Shown here: in pieces, positions 23,322-34,700 of the stretch | Layout: every line of letters begins with the position of its first letter | Position numbering within the stretch: the first letter of the stretch is position 1 | Source: Pyxicephalus adspersus | Taxonomy: Eukaryota > Chordata > Amphibia > Anura > Pyxicephalidae | Length of the DNA: 64,000 nt | NCBI RefSeq assembly: GCF_032062135.1 | Contig: NC_092859.1 | Coordinates: 38,289,271-38,353,270, forward strand | Direction: 5' to 3' | The notes under the pieces: generated by a model | Databases searched by the model: none | What the model was told of the DNA's origin: nothing | What the model saw: only the letters and a program-made list of their open reading frames with translations | Translations under genes and position numbers: made by a program

Positions 23322-24060
23322 TTAAAGTGGACCTATCACCATAATTTTTACTTACCAAAAAAAGGGCAAAGAAAACTTTTATAAAAAATGCCCATGCCAC
23401 GTACCCCTGAGATACCCACACCACATATCTCAGGAGTCTTCTGGCTGCTCCTTCTGCGCAATTTATATATATAAAAATGTTTGTCTGTATTTATGTATGT
23501 ATGCATGTATGTGTGTATGTATGTTCCACCATCACTCGAAAACGAATGGAGACATTTCAACCAAACTTGCCATAAATATGAATGAGACTCATGTGAGTGC
23601 ACCTGTCATCTTTGTACAACACTGTGCTATATGTCAGAGCTATATTTGGATGTATGTATATATGTATGTGTGTATGTCATCACTAGGAAACACGTGGAGA
23701 CATTTAAACTAAACTTGCCATATTCCACCATCATTTGGAAACGCATCGACACATTTCAACCATAAGACCTTATAATATATTATAATACTTTAATAAAAGA
23801 TTGCAATAAATAAATACCTGGGCAATGCCAGGTAATCAGCTAGTGGGAAAAAAATGCCGATCCCACACCTTCTCAGTACAAGATTGGGTGACATAGCCAG
23901 AAGAAGAAATAAGACGGAAGAAAATGGCGGCGCCCATCGTGGACAAAGGTGAATTATAGGGCGGTGCGGGACCCAATCAAGGGAAGCTCCAGAGGGATCG
24001 AGGGATCAGTGGATGTAAAGGAAAGTGATTTTTTTGTTTTAAGTTTAGTTACGCTTTAAA
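23322..24060. mobile_element. MITE interrupted by a Helitron
   Basis: Left end ACTTAAAGTGGACCTATCACC and right end TAGTTACGCTTTAAAG are imperfect inverted repeats. The left half (to 23460) and right half (from 23844) are separated by a Helitron. The right half contains a GC-richer patch with GGCGGCGCCC. The class of the outer MITE is not certain. Confidence 0.65.
23461..23843 (+). mobile_element. Non-autonomous Helitron
   Basis: The 3' end has the full Helitron signature: TACCTGG-GCAATG-CCAGGTA at 23815-23834 forms a 7-bp hairpin, followed shortly by the terminal CTAG at 23840-23843 and a host T. Removing 23461-23843 would leave the host sequence ...GCGCA|TGGG..., an A/T insertion site as Helitrons use. 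The 5' end starts ATTTATATATATAAA instead of TC, so it is either diverged or truncated. The interior has GTATG-type microsatellite and two copies of a module with ACATTTCAACCAAACTTGCC. There is no Rep/helicase. Confidence 0.85.
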
Positions 24061-24249
24061 GTATTATGCATATTCCAAAAAAATTATATTCCTTAGCTAA
24101 ATTTAAGAAATATTTTGTTATAAATTCCCCTGGTACATAAAACCTCAATGTGGTCTAATAGGTATTATTAGTGCTATAGATGCCTGTTTCCTCAGTAAAG
24201 CTGCTCAAAACATGGTAAGACTCTCTATTTTATGAAGGTTTAGATCTAC

Positions 24250-24655
24250 TTTAAGGTATATGGGCATGAAGGATGCAAAGCTGACCTAACATTATTTTGT
24301 ATAAATGATCACATGAATATATGATCTGCACTAAATGAACAATCTTTTCCCCCACTATATTATTATCTATATTATTGTATTGTACAGTATCTGGCCAAGG
24401 GCTTTGTTTTCTACAGACAGATAGTTTAGTGTGTTGTTCAGATTGTAGCCAGTGTTCTATGAAAGTAAACATTCATTGTTGGTTCTTGAATGTGTGTATT
24501 TTTTAGGTGGAGTAGGACATCAATGAAGATTAAATATTTGGAAGGAACATAAGGCACATTTTTGCACAGTAGCTCGTACTGAAGTTGCTGTAGTTATCTC
24601 ACTACTGTTATAACAGAGCCTTTGTCTTATGTAGCAGTAGATTATTTTTCCAAGA
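24250..24655 (+). repeat. Diverged fragment of the 31-49 kb duplicated unit
   Basis: AGGTGGAGTAGGACATCAATGA, TTTGGAAGGAACATAAGGCAC and TAGCTCGTACTGAAGTTGC line up in order with 35035-35180 and 46715-46860. Similarity is much lower than between those two, so this is an older copy. Confidence 0.65.
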
Positions 24656-25244
24656 GTAATAAAGAGGTGCTTACAGTTTGATATCGAACATATAGGAAAA
24701 AAATAGTTTTTCTGGAACCTAGATTTAGATTCAGAGTCTGATTTTTTCTATTCCTAGCACCTCTAATTGTCACTATATATCATATTGTAAGAACAATGGC
24801 TATACAAGATCCACACAGAAAATAAAACATTTTTTTAGTCTAAATTAATATTTTTTTGGTACAAACAGAATTTCAGGAGAATAAATAGTGAATTATAGGT
24901 AAAGCAATATGATTGTTTGGAGTTGCTTTTCTGCTTCGGGGACTGAATAGGTTGCAGTCATCAAGCTACGAATTCTGCATTAGGTGTTCTTAATGAGAGT
25001 GCACTTAATGTTGTATGTCATCGTTGAACTAGAACTAGAAATTTGAATATAAAAATGATCTGAAATACACTAGCAAATCCATCAAAGAATAGCTTAAAAA
25101 GCAATAACTAACTTACCAAGCCAAAGTTCTGATTGAAATTTTGTGGAAATTTAATTGGAAATGGACAGTTCATGGAACCCACAAGGATCTTGCACTGAAG
25201 GAATTTTGCATGAACATTTGGTTAAAAAAAATTACATAATAATG
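24656..25244. other. Non-coding stretch, nothing recognised
   Basis: Apart from the 24945-24995 repeat of 23195-23260, no structure is evident. Confidence 0.45.
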
Positions 25245-25252
25245 GTAAAGAC

Positions 25253-25541
25253 CAGCAGTTGCCAACCGGTGGTCTGTGGCTCTGGCCGGTGCACCCCCAA
25301 GCGGGGTCATGACAAGGACCCTGATGAGGGGATGCACCGGCCAGAGCCATGGACCACATCTCCCAGAGACATCAGAGGCCCAGGGAGGTGGGCGGGTTGG
25401 GTCTCTGCGATGGGAGACTGGGTGGGTTCTGGCATCATGAAGTTTATTCCACTTTGAGTGACACCTGGCTCCCCGCACATGCGTGGTCCAGACCTGGGAA
25501 AATTTAGTGGTCCGCCGGTCCAAAAAGGTTGATGACCACTG
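25253..25541. mobile_element. hAT-type non-autonomous element
   Basis: The element begins CAGCAGTTGCCAACC and ends GGTTGATGACCACTG, an imperfect 15-bp inverted repeat of hAT type. Flanks GTAAAGAC (25245-25252) and GTATAGAC (25542-25549) are an 8-bp target duplication with one mismatch. At 289 bp and GC-richer than its surroundings it has no transposase. ORFs called on both strands here are repeat-derived. Confidence 0.85.
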
Positions 25542-25549
25542 GTATAGAC

Positions 25550-25930
25550 TGATGAGAAGTTATGCAAAACTCCCGCAGGACGTTTTTTCTGCTAGAAGAA
25601 GCAATACTGGCTTCTGAGATTGCTAGTAGTATTTTTAGTGCACATATTACAGGTTAATGACCCTTTGAATAATCATAGAGTGGTGTAGTAAAAAGAGGAG
25701 TTTGGTGCCATCAATTAATCATAAGTGGTAGCAAAGTGACAGTTTACTATACCAATTCACTTTCTTGTGGGGGGTTTTTTATTAGGTATATCACCCTTTC
25801 CTGTAGTCACTGAATGAAGCTCTGTTGTTTGGCTGTAAAAAAAATAGCTACAATTTCCATGACAGTGTAAGATCCCCTGGCACTAAAGGGCAAATAAGGA
25901 CAAGTCTCCCCATTCACCTCTAGTACTGAA
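25550..25930. other. Non-coding stretch, nothing recognised
   Basis: No gene, no element ends. Confidence 0.4.
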
Positions 25931-25935
25931 TGGCT

Positions 25936-25990
25936 GAGAAAAGGGAAACCCTGGTGACGCTTGAGCCGTCATCTGGATTTCCCTTTTCTC
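25936..25990. repeat. 55-nt long imperfect hairpin
   Basis: GAGAAAAGGGAAA (25936-25948) is exactly inverted at 25978-25990. Inside, TGACG pairs with CGTCA, and the six bases between the two helices pair except for two mismatches and a wobble. The stem is about 24 bp with a 7-nt loop. It overlaps the start of a 173-codon ORF with no recognisable domain. It may be a MITE centre or a small-RNA precursor. Confidence 0.6.
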
Positions 25991-26339
25991 ATCCAATCAA
26001 TGGAAGTGTGTTCACTGCACCCATGGCCCTAGAAGTTGTAGCACATGCTCTGTACCCACGTGGGTGGAGAATACATACCACAGTTCTGTTAGGACCACAG
26101 GAGCAATTAGGAGAGCGGAGGTGGTTTTACAAAAACTACATAATCCTTAAAGAAATATTTGAAACTGTTAAAAGTCTTATAAAAGAGAATGATATCTTGG
26201 AAGAAAATGCTAAAACACACTTCAGCGTTCCTGAAAAGAAAAAGCATTTTGGAAATGCAGGTATATGTGGTGTATGCAACTTCCTAATGAAAATGCTGTT
26301 GATTGAGGATTCAGGGATAGGGTCTGTAAATTCTTTTGT

Positions 26340-26480
26340 TGCTCTAATGCAGTGTTTCTTATCCAGACTTCCTTCAGAGGTTTGTAGAGGTTCCTTGAGC
26401 AATAAGCAATTTGTGCCTCCCCGGTCTAGTGAATATTTTGGCTATCTGTAAGGGCGGCATTTTTGGCATTTTTAATAAGC
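26340..26480 (+). repeat. Fragment of the 4420-type dispersed repeat
   Basis: TGCAGTGTTTCTTATCC, TTTTGGCTATCTGTAAGGG and GGCATTTTT follow the order seen at 4420-4605 and 55545-55740. It forms the end of the 25930-26451 ORF, which is therefore not a gene. Confidence 0.6.
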
Positions 26481-26629
26481 AGTGATAGGTTGACGTGTGC
26501 TTCAATGATGTGTCAATAAATACAAAGTATCAGTAATCTGTGCCATTTTTTTTGCTGGAGTTTAGTAAATAAAATAAAAAACATAGTAAACAAGAATTAA
26601 ATTTTGTCAAACATATAAATATATAATAC

Positions 26630-26905
26630 ATTCCGTGTCATTACTGATCACGAGTCCTTTGGTTTAATCATCTGGCCAAAAATTAAAGTCACTCGAGAGA
26701 AATGATTGTGCCTCCCATTCTGTGACACATTTTCAGCCAAATGATTACAAGCCTGCCCACCACGACAAGGTATGTAGCTGTTTGTGGGTGTGCTTTAATG
26801 TTTGTATATATTTGCATATTTATGTGTATACATATGTGAGTGTGTATAAGTGTGTTATCTGCTCTGTGCTAATTTTTGTCTGTCCGCATCTCATTAGTGT
26901 ACATA
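26630..26905 (+). repeat. Diverged copy of 31380-31720
   Basis: ATTACTGATCACGAGTCCTT, ATTACAAGCCTGCCCACCAC, GACAAGGTA and GTACATATCTA occur in the same order at 31380-31720. It is the left part of an older duplicated unit. Confidence 0.7.
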
Positions 26906-27784
26906 TCTATATTACTCCATTTTTGCTTTTATTACCTTGAACATTTCAGCATTGTTGAAATATGAGATCCCACGTATGTGACCCCCAATTATTTGTCCCT
27001 TCACCCTGCAGAATGAGTACAGGGGCACATAGCACCCTTCACACCTTCCTGGAAAGAATTAAATCCACTTTAGGAAAAAAAGTCAACACAATAGTGAAAA
27101 AAATTCTATATTACTCCTTTTTAACCAGCCGTTAATAGGATACCTTTTAAGGTCCATCTATATGTGTTGCAAAATGATGATAACTAAATTAAAACTACCA
27201 AAAAACTATTCTATATATAATAAATACTTTTACAAGCTTGGGACTTTTTTGGATGGGACATGGGAGCATGTGTGTCCCTCTACCAGCCATGAATGGCCCT
27301 CTGAAATGTGGTTTGGCAAAAGTAACAAAAAGTGAGCAGCCCCGTTCCCTCTGGTAAAAGCAGACTAACTAATATTTACCTTTGCAGGGCCCAGCCATAT
27401 GCAAATAGGAGATATGGAAATATAGTTTCCTCACCCTGCAAAAAAAGATACCACTTATTAGGGTTATTTATAAAGGAAATAATTCAGCACATACCTGATT
27501 GGGATGAGGTAATGACGGGCAAGGGAACCAGCCAACAGATTTCTCTATACCCCTAGAGTTGCTACCCAGAAGATTAGTGTCGGTGATAGTTGAATATAAA
27601 GGTCGTCATGTTCATCTGTAAAGAAGAAAATCTGTGACTGTGAATATTCATTTTCTACAGCGACTTCGAAAGAGATTTCTCGATCCAGATGTTCAGACCA
27701 AGCGATAACTCACCGCGTGCATTCATTGCCAGTTTCCTGAATGATTGCAGGAACAATAACATGCTCCGCAACTTCAACACTGAT
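26906..27784. other. Non-coding stretch, nothing recognised
   Basis: No gene. Position 27640-27660 has a TTTTCTACAG acceptor-like string on the plus strand, but no matching exon product. Confidence 0.4.
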
Positions 27785-28087
27785 TCAAGGAATAGGTGTC
27801 CGACAATTGGGACAGGTATGACTTTCCCACAGCCATCTATTGATACAGGCCAGGTGGAATTGGTGTGCACAGGGGAGTATTTCAGTAGGCTGTCCCTCTT
27901 ACTCCATCAAGCAGATGCTGCAGCTTGGCTGATCCTCAATCTGCTGGTCGTTGGCTGGAGGTGTCTGGTTGTTCTGGGGTCCTGGATGGTATTCTTCCCC
28001 ATGGCTGACTGGAGAATGGCTTTGGTCCCTTTGTGAGGAGTTTGTATTCAGGCATTCTCTTCTTCTTGGTCTTTGAGGAAGCTGATG
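27785..28087 (-). pseudogene. RING-H2 finger gene remnant
   Basis: On the minus strand an open frame from 28087 gives a Pro/Asn/Gln-rich, partly basic linker, then a RING-H2 domain: CSIC starting at 27922, then PCAH, FHLAC and WLWESHTCPNCR near the end. Spacing C-x2-C ... C-x-H-x2-H-x2-C-x10-C-x2-C is that of E3 ubiquitin ligases of the RLIM/RNF6 kind, which recruit E2 enzymes through this domain. An in-frame TAA at 27901-27899 sits where the family usually has Tyr, and a TGA at 27787-27785 ends the frame just after the last cysteine pair. The frame upstream is closed at 28090. No start codon or introns are clear. It is either a retropseudogene or one exon of a dead gene. Confidence 0.75.
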
Positions 28088-28559
28088 TTATGTCACTCTG
28101 CCTAAAAGTTTAACTCTGGACCTGGTCCTATGAGCTACTGGAGAATATTGGCCTACAATGATAAATATATATGGTTAGAATTTCTGAGCAGCCTGTCTGC
28201 TCAAGACCTTGCAATCCAGTGATCATGTGTGCCCTCCTAGCCAATTGTATGCTACGACAGACCAATGGCCATATCCAGCATTTTATTTTTATTTTTTTTT
28301 CAATTCACAAAGCTTTATTTAAGAGCAAGACATTTTTTAAAAAAATGATGGCTATTTGGTGTGTCCATGGAGCTCAGTCTGTATGCATAAGGCCTTAGAA
28401 TCCAGCAAGTACTTGTATTCCCTTCCTAGCCAATAAAGATCCTCAGTGGATGAAAAAGATTCTTAAAGGTGTGTTAAAACTTTGTGAATTATTTATCAAT
28501 GATGTTTGTAAGCAAGGCTTTTTTTTTTTCAATTCTACCAGAGATTTGGAAGACATAAA
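28088..28559. other. Non-coding stretch, nothing recognised
   Basis: Upstream side (minus strand) of the RING remnant. No exon extending the domain is recognisable. Confidence 0.4.
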
Positions 28560-28745
28560 TGGCCTGATTTACTAAGGCTCTCCAAGACTGGAGAGGATAG
28601 GCTATCATGGAAGATCCTGGGTGATCCAGCAGACCTGTAATGATTGAAATCATTTACCAAATATTAGAATTATTTTAAGAAATCCATTCTAGATGTGCTG
28701 GATTACCCAGGTCCTTTTACTTGCATCTATATTTTTATTAAATAA
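28560..28745. mobile_element. 'TGATTTATTAAAGCTC' MITE, copy 2 (degenerate)
   Basis: GGCCTGATTTACTAAGGCTC, GGGTGATCCAGCAGACCTG and GTGCTGGATTACCCAGG follow the layout of 22754-22964. The right end is decayed. Confidence 0.65.
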
Positions 28746-28769
28746 CCATCCTTACCTTCATGTGTTATC

Positions 28770-30160
28770 CGTGTAGTATTGAGGGCTTATAAGAGTTACC
28801 TGAAACCAGTCACCAATTAGTTGGGTGTTAATAAACTGAGCAATAATACAGTGAGGGTGCTTATCCTTTGTGTTGAGTACGTTTACTATTAATAGTACCA
28901 ACAAATAAGGATTTTTAAGGTATTAAACTTACAACCATTCATAAAACCCATAAATGTTATTACAAATACAATAAAATGCTTGTCATGTTCTGCAGTATAA
29001 CTACTCATTGCCCCTGATTCATCAAGCAGAATCGGATTATCGGTCGCGCATTCGTATTAGCGATCCGGAATCGTACGCGGTCGCGCTATTCAGCAACGGA
29101 AAAAGCTCGCGCACGGAGCCGCGCTTATCCGACAGCTTTTTACTGGCGATCTTGCATTGAGTCCGGACCGCGGTAATCCGCGATCGCTGGCCGCACGTAC
29201 GTTCGCGCTTCCAGCGATCGCGGATTTCAATGATGAATCAGGGGCATTGTGCTCAATCTTTTAGATCTCCTTAATTGTTGGTTGTAATTACCTAAAATGT
29301 TTAGGGGACTCTCATAGATACTAATAACCAAAATTTCTTTTTTAATTTTAAGAATTTCACAATATGGGGATCATGGGTTTAAAAACTTGTGGAAATTGGA
29401 AGATTTGGGTTTCTGTTTTGTAAGAAAGTGCACCTAGGAGCCAAAAATGGAAAATGCAAATTAAGGACCCCCGGGGCCACTTACATAGTAAGAAGCATTG
29501 GGGTGGCCCCTCTGTAATACTATGCTGCCCTTTCTGCTTCTTTTCTTTGAATCACAATTTATCTGGAATGGGGAGGTGCAGAAAACTGAAAATGTAGATG
29601 CAAGTGGGGAACAGATGTATAAACCCCTAAAATTTCATTAGCATGGCATCATTAGAACATAAATTATAACTGTAACACTATGAAATTTATTCAGATATAT
29701 GTTTATTATCAGAATCCTACTGTCTTTCATCTCACCCCTATATATAATATATATACTTTATGTTCATGGTGGACATATGTAGATATGTGTTTATTTTCTG
29801 TGGAATTGTTTTTATATAACTTTTATTAGCAGGAATGGTGAGACATTCTGATTATTCCACTATATAGCAATTTAAGAATTAATCACCTTGGTCCTCCTTC
29901 TCACACTTGTTGGAGTGACCTGATTACAAGAAAGTTATGGCTGTTATGCCAGATGGGTCATGAGAAAGAAAGCAGCTGGTAATATACAAAATATAATCTC
30001 ATACTAACAATTGCAAGTTTTTTTTCATATAATATGACAAGGAGGTTTGGTCAAAGTGAGCTAGCAATGATCATGAAACGATTTGATTGGTTGATATTAG
30101 CGTATAATCATTATTTCAGATATCATACAATTGAGTGCTGACATTTTGTGAATATATGTC
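28770..30160 (+). repeat. Older copy of the tandemly duplicated unit
   Basis: Starts GTATTGAGGGCTTATAAG, then ACCTGAAACC...GTCACC, GTTAATAAACTGAGCAA, AAAACCCATAAATGTTATTA, ATATATGTTTATTATCAGAA, CAATTGCAAGTTTTTTTTCA and GGTTTGGTCAAAGTGAGCTA. These align in order with 31750-33370 and 44160-45640. It is interrupted by the CpG-rich MITE at 29011-29244. Lower identity makes it older than the 31781/44162 pair. Confidence 0.75.
29011..29244. mobile_element. CpG-rich MITE with 5-bp target duplication
   Basis: Perfect 14-bp inverted ends CCCCTGATTCATCA / TGATGAATCAGGGG are flanked by CATTG at 29006-29010 and 29245-29249. Inside, ATCCGCGATCGCTGG (29176-29190) is exactly inverted at 29211-29225, a 15-bp GC-rich stem with a 20-nt loop. 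I count about 34 CpG in some 200 bp, in an AT-rich CpG-poor region. It contains no coding sequence. Confidence 0.9.
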
Positions 30161-30164
30161 AGCG

Positions 30165-30480
30165 TTCTCCCCAGAATTTTTTTTTTCAGCTGGGTGGGGG
30201 GAAGCTGTAGGCAGGTGGTCAAAAAGAGGGCGGTCCAAGACACAGCAAATTTAGTAGTTCCCATGCCATAGGTATCCCCTATTCCCTATAATAGCCCCTA
30301 TAATAGTAACTCCTTTTATTGTGTCACTGTTCTACCCATCCCCTATACTTTTTATACAATTTTTTCATAGTGTAATGCTTTGTAGTAGTGTAAAAGTGTG
30401 ATCAATGTGGTGTAACAAGAGAGGCTTAGCTCACATTAACAGCAAAAAATTGAGCCATTTACTGTTTACTGAGTCACTAC
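30165..30480 (+). repeat. Dispersed repeat, 'AGCGTTCTCCCCAGAATTTTT' type
   Basis: Begins CAGCGTTCTCCCCAGAAT with a T-run, then GCTGGGTGGGGGG and AGAGGGCGGTCC. This looks like the start of a common interspersed vertebrate repeat. The right limit is a guess. Confidence 0.45.
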
Positions 30481-31379
30481 TGGTAACTGCTAGGCACCTG
30501 GGATTGGTAACGGGGGGTAAGAGCTCGGCTTTTTCACAGCTAGCAGTATTTTAAGCAGCAGTGGTTCTTGGTGAGAGGAAGGAGAAATGCAGCAATATTT
30601 ATTGTGATCAATGTGGTGTAACAAGTTAGGCTTAGTTGACATTAGCAGTAAAAAAGCTGGGTCATTTACCCCTCCTAAGTGACTACTTGGCAACTGCTAG
30701 TCATCCGCTAATGCAACCTTACTTCCATTGTGAATATAGCCAAACTTCAGATGTCGCCTTCTAGCGCTATATCTAGATAACGCAAAACTTTTGTCTGTCT
30801 ATGAACTGAGCCCAGTGAGTCCCAAGCTTGCTCAGATTCCTTCTTCTTTCCGATGCTCACTGTTCCATTAAGTGCTCATCTCATTGGGCATGCGTGGGAT
30901 TGAGCATGTTTCTTACATTATAAGATTTACTCAGAAGTCTTTACCACCATGTCAGTAAACATAGAAGGGGAGGGGTGCTCCCCAAAAACTAAAAAAAAAA
31001 AAAACACTCCCATTACTGTCCATATTCTATAGGCAAAAAAAACTGCCCGTGAAATGTATCCACCCGCCTCGTGATAAAGTCTTCTTGCCAAATTCTGCAG
31101 CCTAACAATGTGATCAAAACTTCATATCTCCTAAAATGTTGGTGCACAGGGGGATTGAACATTTGGAAAGGGCACCTAGGAGCCCAAAATTGAAAGTTCA
31201 CATTAAGGATCCCCAGGGGCCACTTACATAGCAAGGAGCATTGGATATAGCATCCTGCTCCAGTCAATATATTATATAATGATTTGTAAAAAAAATGTGT
31301 TCTTTTCAAGAAATGAATAATTCTAACTCCTTTTGGTTCTTAGCTATGTATTTTTATATCTTTTTAATTGTGTGTGTAG
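30481..31379. other. Non-coding stretch with a short local repeat
   Basis: TGATCAATGTGGTGTAACAAG with GAGGCTTAGCTCACATTA near 30390-30450 recurs near 30605-30665, a direct repeat about 215 bp apart. Nothing else is recognised. Confidence 0.5.
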
Positions 31380-31725
31380 TGTAATCACTGATCAAGAGTC
31401 TTTTAGTTTAATCAACTGGCCAAAAAATGAAACAAAAATAGTTCTGCATTTTAATCTGCGGCAGGATTTTGGCCAATAGATTACAAGCCTGCCCACCACG
31501 ACAAGGTAGACTCTTTCAGGGCAGGACCTACACTAAACTACACTAAGCTAACCTACTCGATGCTTGTCATCGATTTTCTAGTGTTGGATGTATGTTGGTT
31601 GTAGGCCTCATCTAGTGAATAGGTGTGGGAGTGTGTGTGTGTGACCTACTCTACGCTAATTTTTCTGTCTGTCTGTCTGTCTGTGTAGATTTCACTAGCG
31701 TACATATCTACCAGCTGGTGTATCA
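31380..31725 (+). repeat. Counterpart of 26630-26905, with CTGT microsatellite
   Basis: Aligns in order with 26630-26905 (ATTACAAGCCTGCCCACCAC, GACAAGGTAG, GTACATATCTA). A (CTGT)n tract at about 31666-31686 is specific to this copy. Confidence 0.7.
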
Positions 31726-34700
31726 TGTGTTAGCTTTGTAAATTGGGCCAATAGTATTGAGGGCTTATAAGTTATGAGATACCTGAAACCGGTCACCATT
31801 TAGTTAGTAGGGTGTTAATAAACTGAGCAAGAATACAGTAATTGTGCCTAGCCTTATGTTGAATACTTTTACTATTAGCAGTACCAACAAATAAAGATTT
31901 TTATGTTAATAAACCTTCAAGCATTCATAAAACCCATAAATGTTATTAACAAATACAATAAAAGTTATATATAAAACAATTCCATAGAAATCACTCATAT
32001 ATATCCACATATCTCAACTATAAATATAAAGTCCTTATTTCCTACTCCTCAATGTGTACAGATTAGTACTACACCCCACATGATAGGGGGTTTAATCTGT
32101 AATGTCAGTGGTAGTGTCCAGTTATGTCAACACATCATTTTCTAATTATAATATTATAAAATTAAAAAGACTACCTTGTTCTTGCCAAGCACGTCAAATT
32201 GATGTAATGATATTTTGTGTCATCAATATTTATATATGTGTACCACTCGGCAATGATATATGTGAAGAAATGTTGTCAGATTTATTTTAATATAACTGAG
32301 TGTATAATGTATTTATTCAGATATATGTTTATTATCAGAATCCTACTGTCTTTCATCTCACACCCATATATAAATATATGTGAATATTTATGTTTATTTT
32401 CTGTGGAATTGATTTTTTATAACTTTTATGAGCAGGAATGGTGGGGCTTTCTAAATATTCCACTGGAAAGCAAGTTTGGGAGGGGTTAGCTAGGGGTCGG
32501 GTTGAAAGTAAAGGGGACGAGAATAGAGGGGTTAAATAGGGAGTCAATCAGAAATTAGGGACTGTTTTTGGCAGGAAAAAAAATTCCACCCACCCTGTTA
32601 GACGGAGGGAGTGGTTGGGGTTTAGGATGGTAAGAGTCCCGGTTGTAATTTCTGGAAGGGCAACCCAGTGGTAGGGTATCCTTTAAGGCTGTTACGGTGT
32701 GGGGGCCCTAAGGCAGTGCTGGGCAGCTAGGGGCTGTTGTGGTATATATGGAAGTTATACATTGTTTGGTATGGACTTTACCTCTCCTAGACCTGCAGCC
32801 TGGTTGTTTAGGTTTAGATCAGGTGGGTCGACATGTGCAATTGGGCACTGTTCTTTAACTTTGGGTTTATTTTGGGGGTAAATTGTTTGGGAAGTTGTAT
32901 ATTAATGTTGTATGTTATTGGGTAATTTTAAATGTTAATTTTGTATGCAAATTTCATATGTTAATTTATGTTTATTTAAAATTTGAAATGTTTATATTTA
33001 TTCGCTATTTGTTGTTGTTAAAATAGTTATTTATTTTGTTAAATAAACGGCTGCTTGCCAGCCATTTTAAAGTCCAGTGAGGTGTCAGTGTGTTTTTGGA
33101 GGGGTAAGGGCTAGTAAGTTTGGGGGAGGAGATGCTGGGAGTGGGGGGAAACGTACAAAGTGTTAAAGGTCTGAGCTACCCTGGTCAAGCAGCTGGAAAT
33201 AAACAAAATATAATCTCAACCTAACAATTGCAAGTTTTTTTTCATAATAATTATAATAGTTATAATTATAATAGTTATAATTGTACCAAGGAGGATTGGT
33301 CAAAGTGACCGAGCAATGGTCATGTAACGATTTGATTAGGTAATATCAGCGTATAATTGCTAAACTTGCATTTTCTGGATACATGTAAAGAATTGCCAGC
33401 GTCTCCCTGCCTGACTCTTCCCATTTAGATCATATGAAAAAGTGCCCTCCCTAGGGTAAACTGAGTCATGTGATCTCGCTGCTGGAACTGTTTCCGTTTT
33501 AGACCATTGTACACATCCAATAAAGATAAGTACTAACTTTAATGAAGCAGTGCTTGTGATTACACTTGTAGCCCCACACATACTTCCACCTTGTTATAGG
33601 TGTGGTAGCAGTAACAATGGGTGAGTATATGACTTTGGAGGGGTCAGGTAAAATATAACAATACAAAATATTTTTACTGTACAGAACTCTTTTTATTATT
33701 TTTGTTGTATGAAAGTTGTACCTGTTAGAGGTTATTGGTATTAGAATCTTTCTATAAGTCTTAAGCAAGTCAAGCTGTCCAACTTTCAGTCACATTGGTA
33801 TAAACAATATAACACATGGCTCAAACTTATTTTTTTTCAAATAAAAAAAAAACACCTTAGCTGTAGCTACTGAAAAAGTGTTTGGTTGACACCAAGCTCA
33901 ACCTCTCTTCCAAACTCCACCATTCCACTCGGTAATAGTGATTGGGAACCACTTTGTGCAGATGGTTGTGGCTGCGGTGGATTGCAGCAGCAATTGCTGA
34001 ACACAACATGAGCTTCTGTCTGTCCTTGAGTGGCCAGCTTCTTCCATGAACTTGAATACAACTTCCTTCAACCACAAATCACAGAGGTTAAAAAGTGGTT
34101 CAAAGCAGTTGTGGTTGGTGCTGGAGGACTGAGATGGCACAGAAGTTGTCTTTATCCATCAACATTCGGAAAACATGAACCGCAGCAAACTGCAATCGGC
34201 CACATAATACAGAGGTTAGGTGCAGTTTTGGTTGAATCTTTTGGCAGGCGCAACTAGAGATGATAATCTAATGTAGAAATATGGCTATTAAGTCTATTGT
34301 AATAAAATGTACAATCGGGGCCTAAGATGAACATTTGTAGAGTAGACAGGATGTAATTATCACAGTAGTCCACAGTGCTGGGCTGGAGGTTTGTAAAAAG
34401 CTGTGGGTAGGGTGCTGGGTTAGCTTAGGGTAGATTTACATTAAACATAAGGATAAAAAAGTGTAAGGTATTCCATACTGAGAGAAACATGAGAGCTGCA
34501 ATTGTTAGAATTCATCTAAAAATGCTATGTTAGTCATTGACCTATAACAAACAATGAGAAAAAGTAAAGTTAGCTCTTCAAATCTGCATTTATCTTCTGG
34601 GTTTGGGACTCAAAATACTGAATCCATTTGATAAGCAGCACCTACCATTTTCAGAGGGAGAGCAGCAATGATGTTTTTGCCTATTGTGGCATTTTGTGGA

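Noticed and set aside
25930..26451. 173-codon plus-strand ORF, the longest without a transposon match outside the LINE and piggyBac
   Set aside because: It begins in a long hairpin and ends in the 4420-type dispersed repeat, with no domain or splice context.
27689..28036. 115-codon plus-strand ORF
   Set aside because: It is the antisense frame of the RING-H2 remnant, whose metal-ligand pattern is far more specific.
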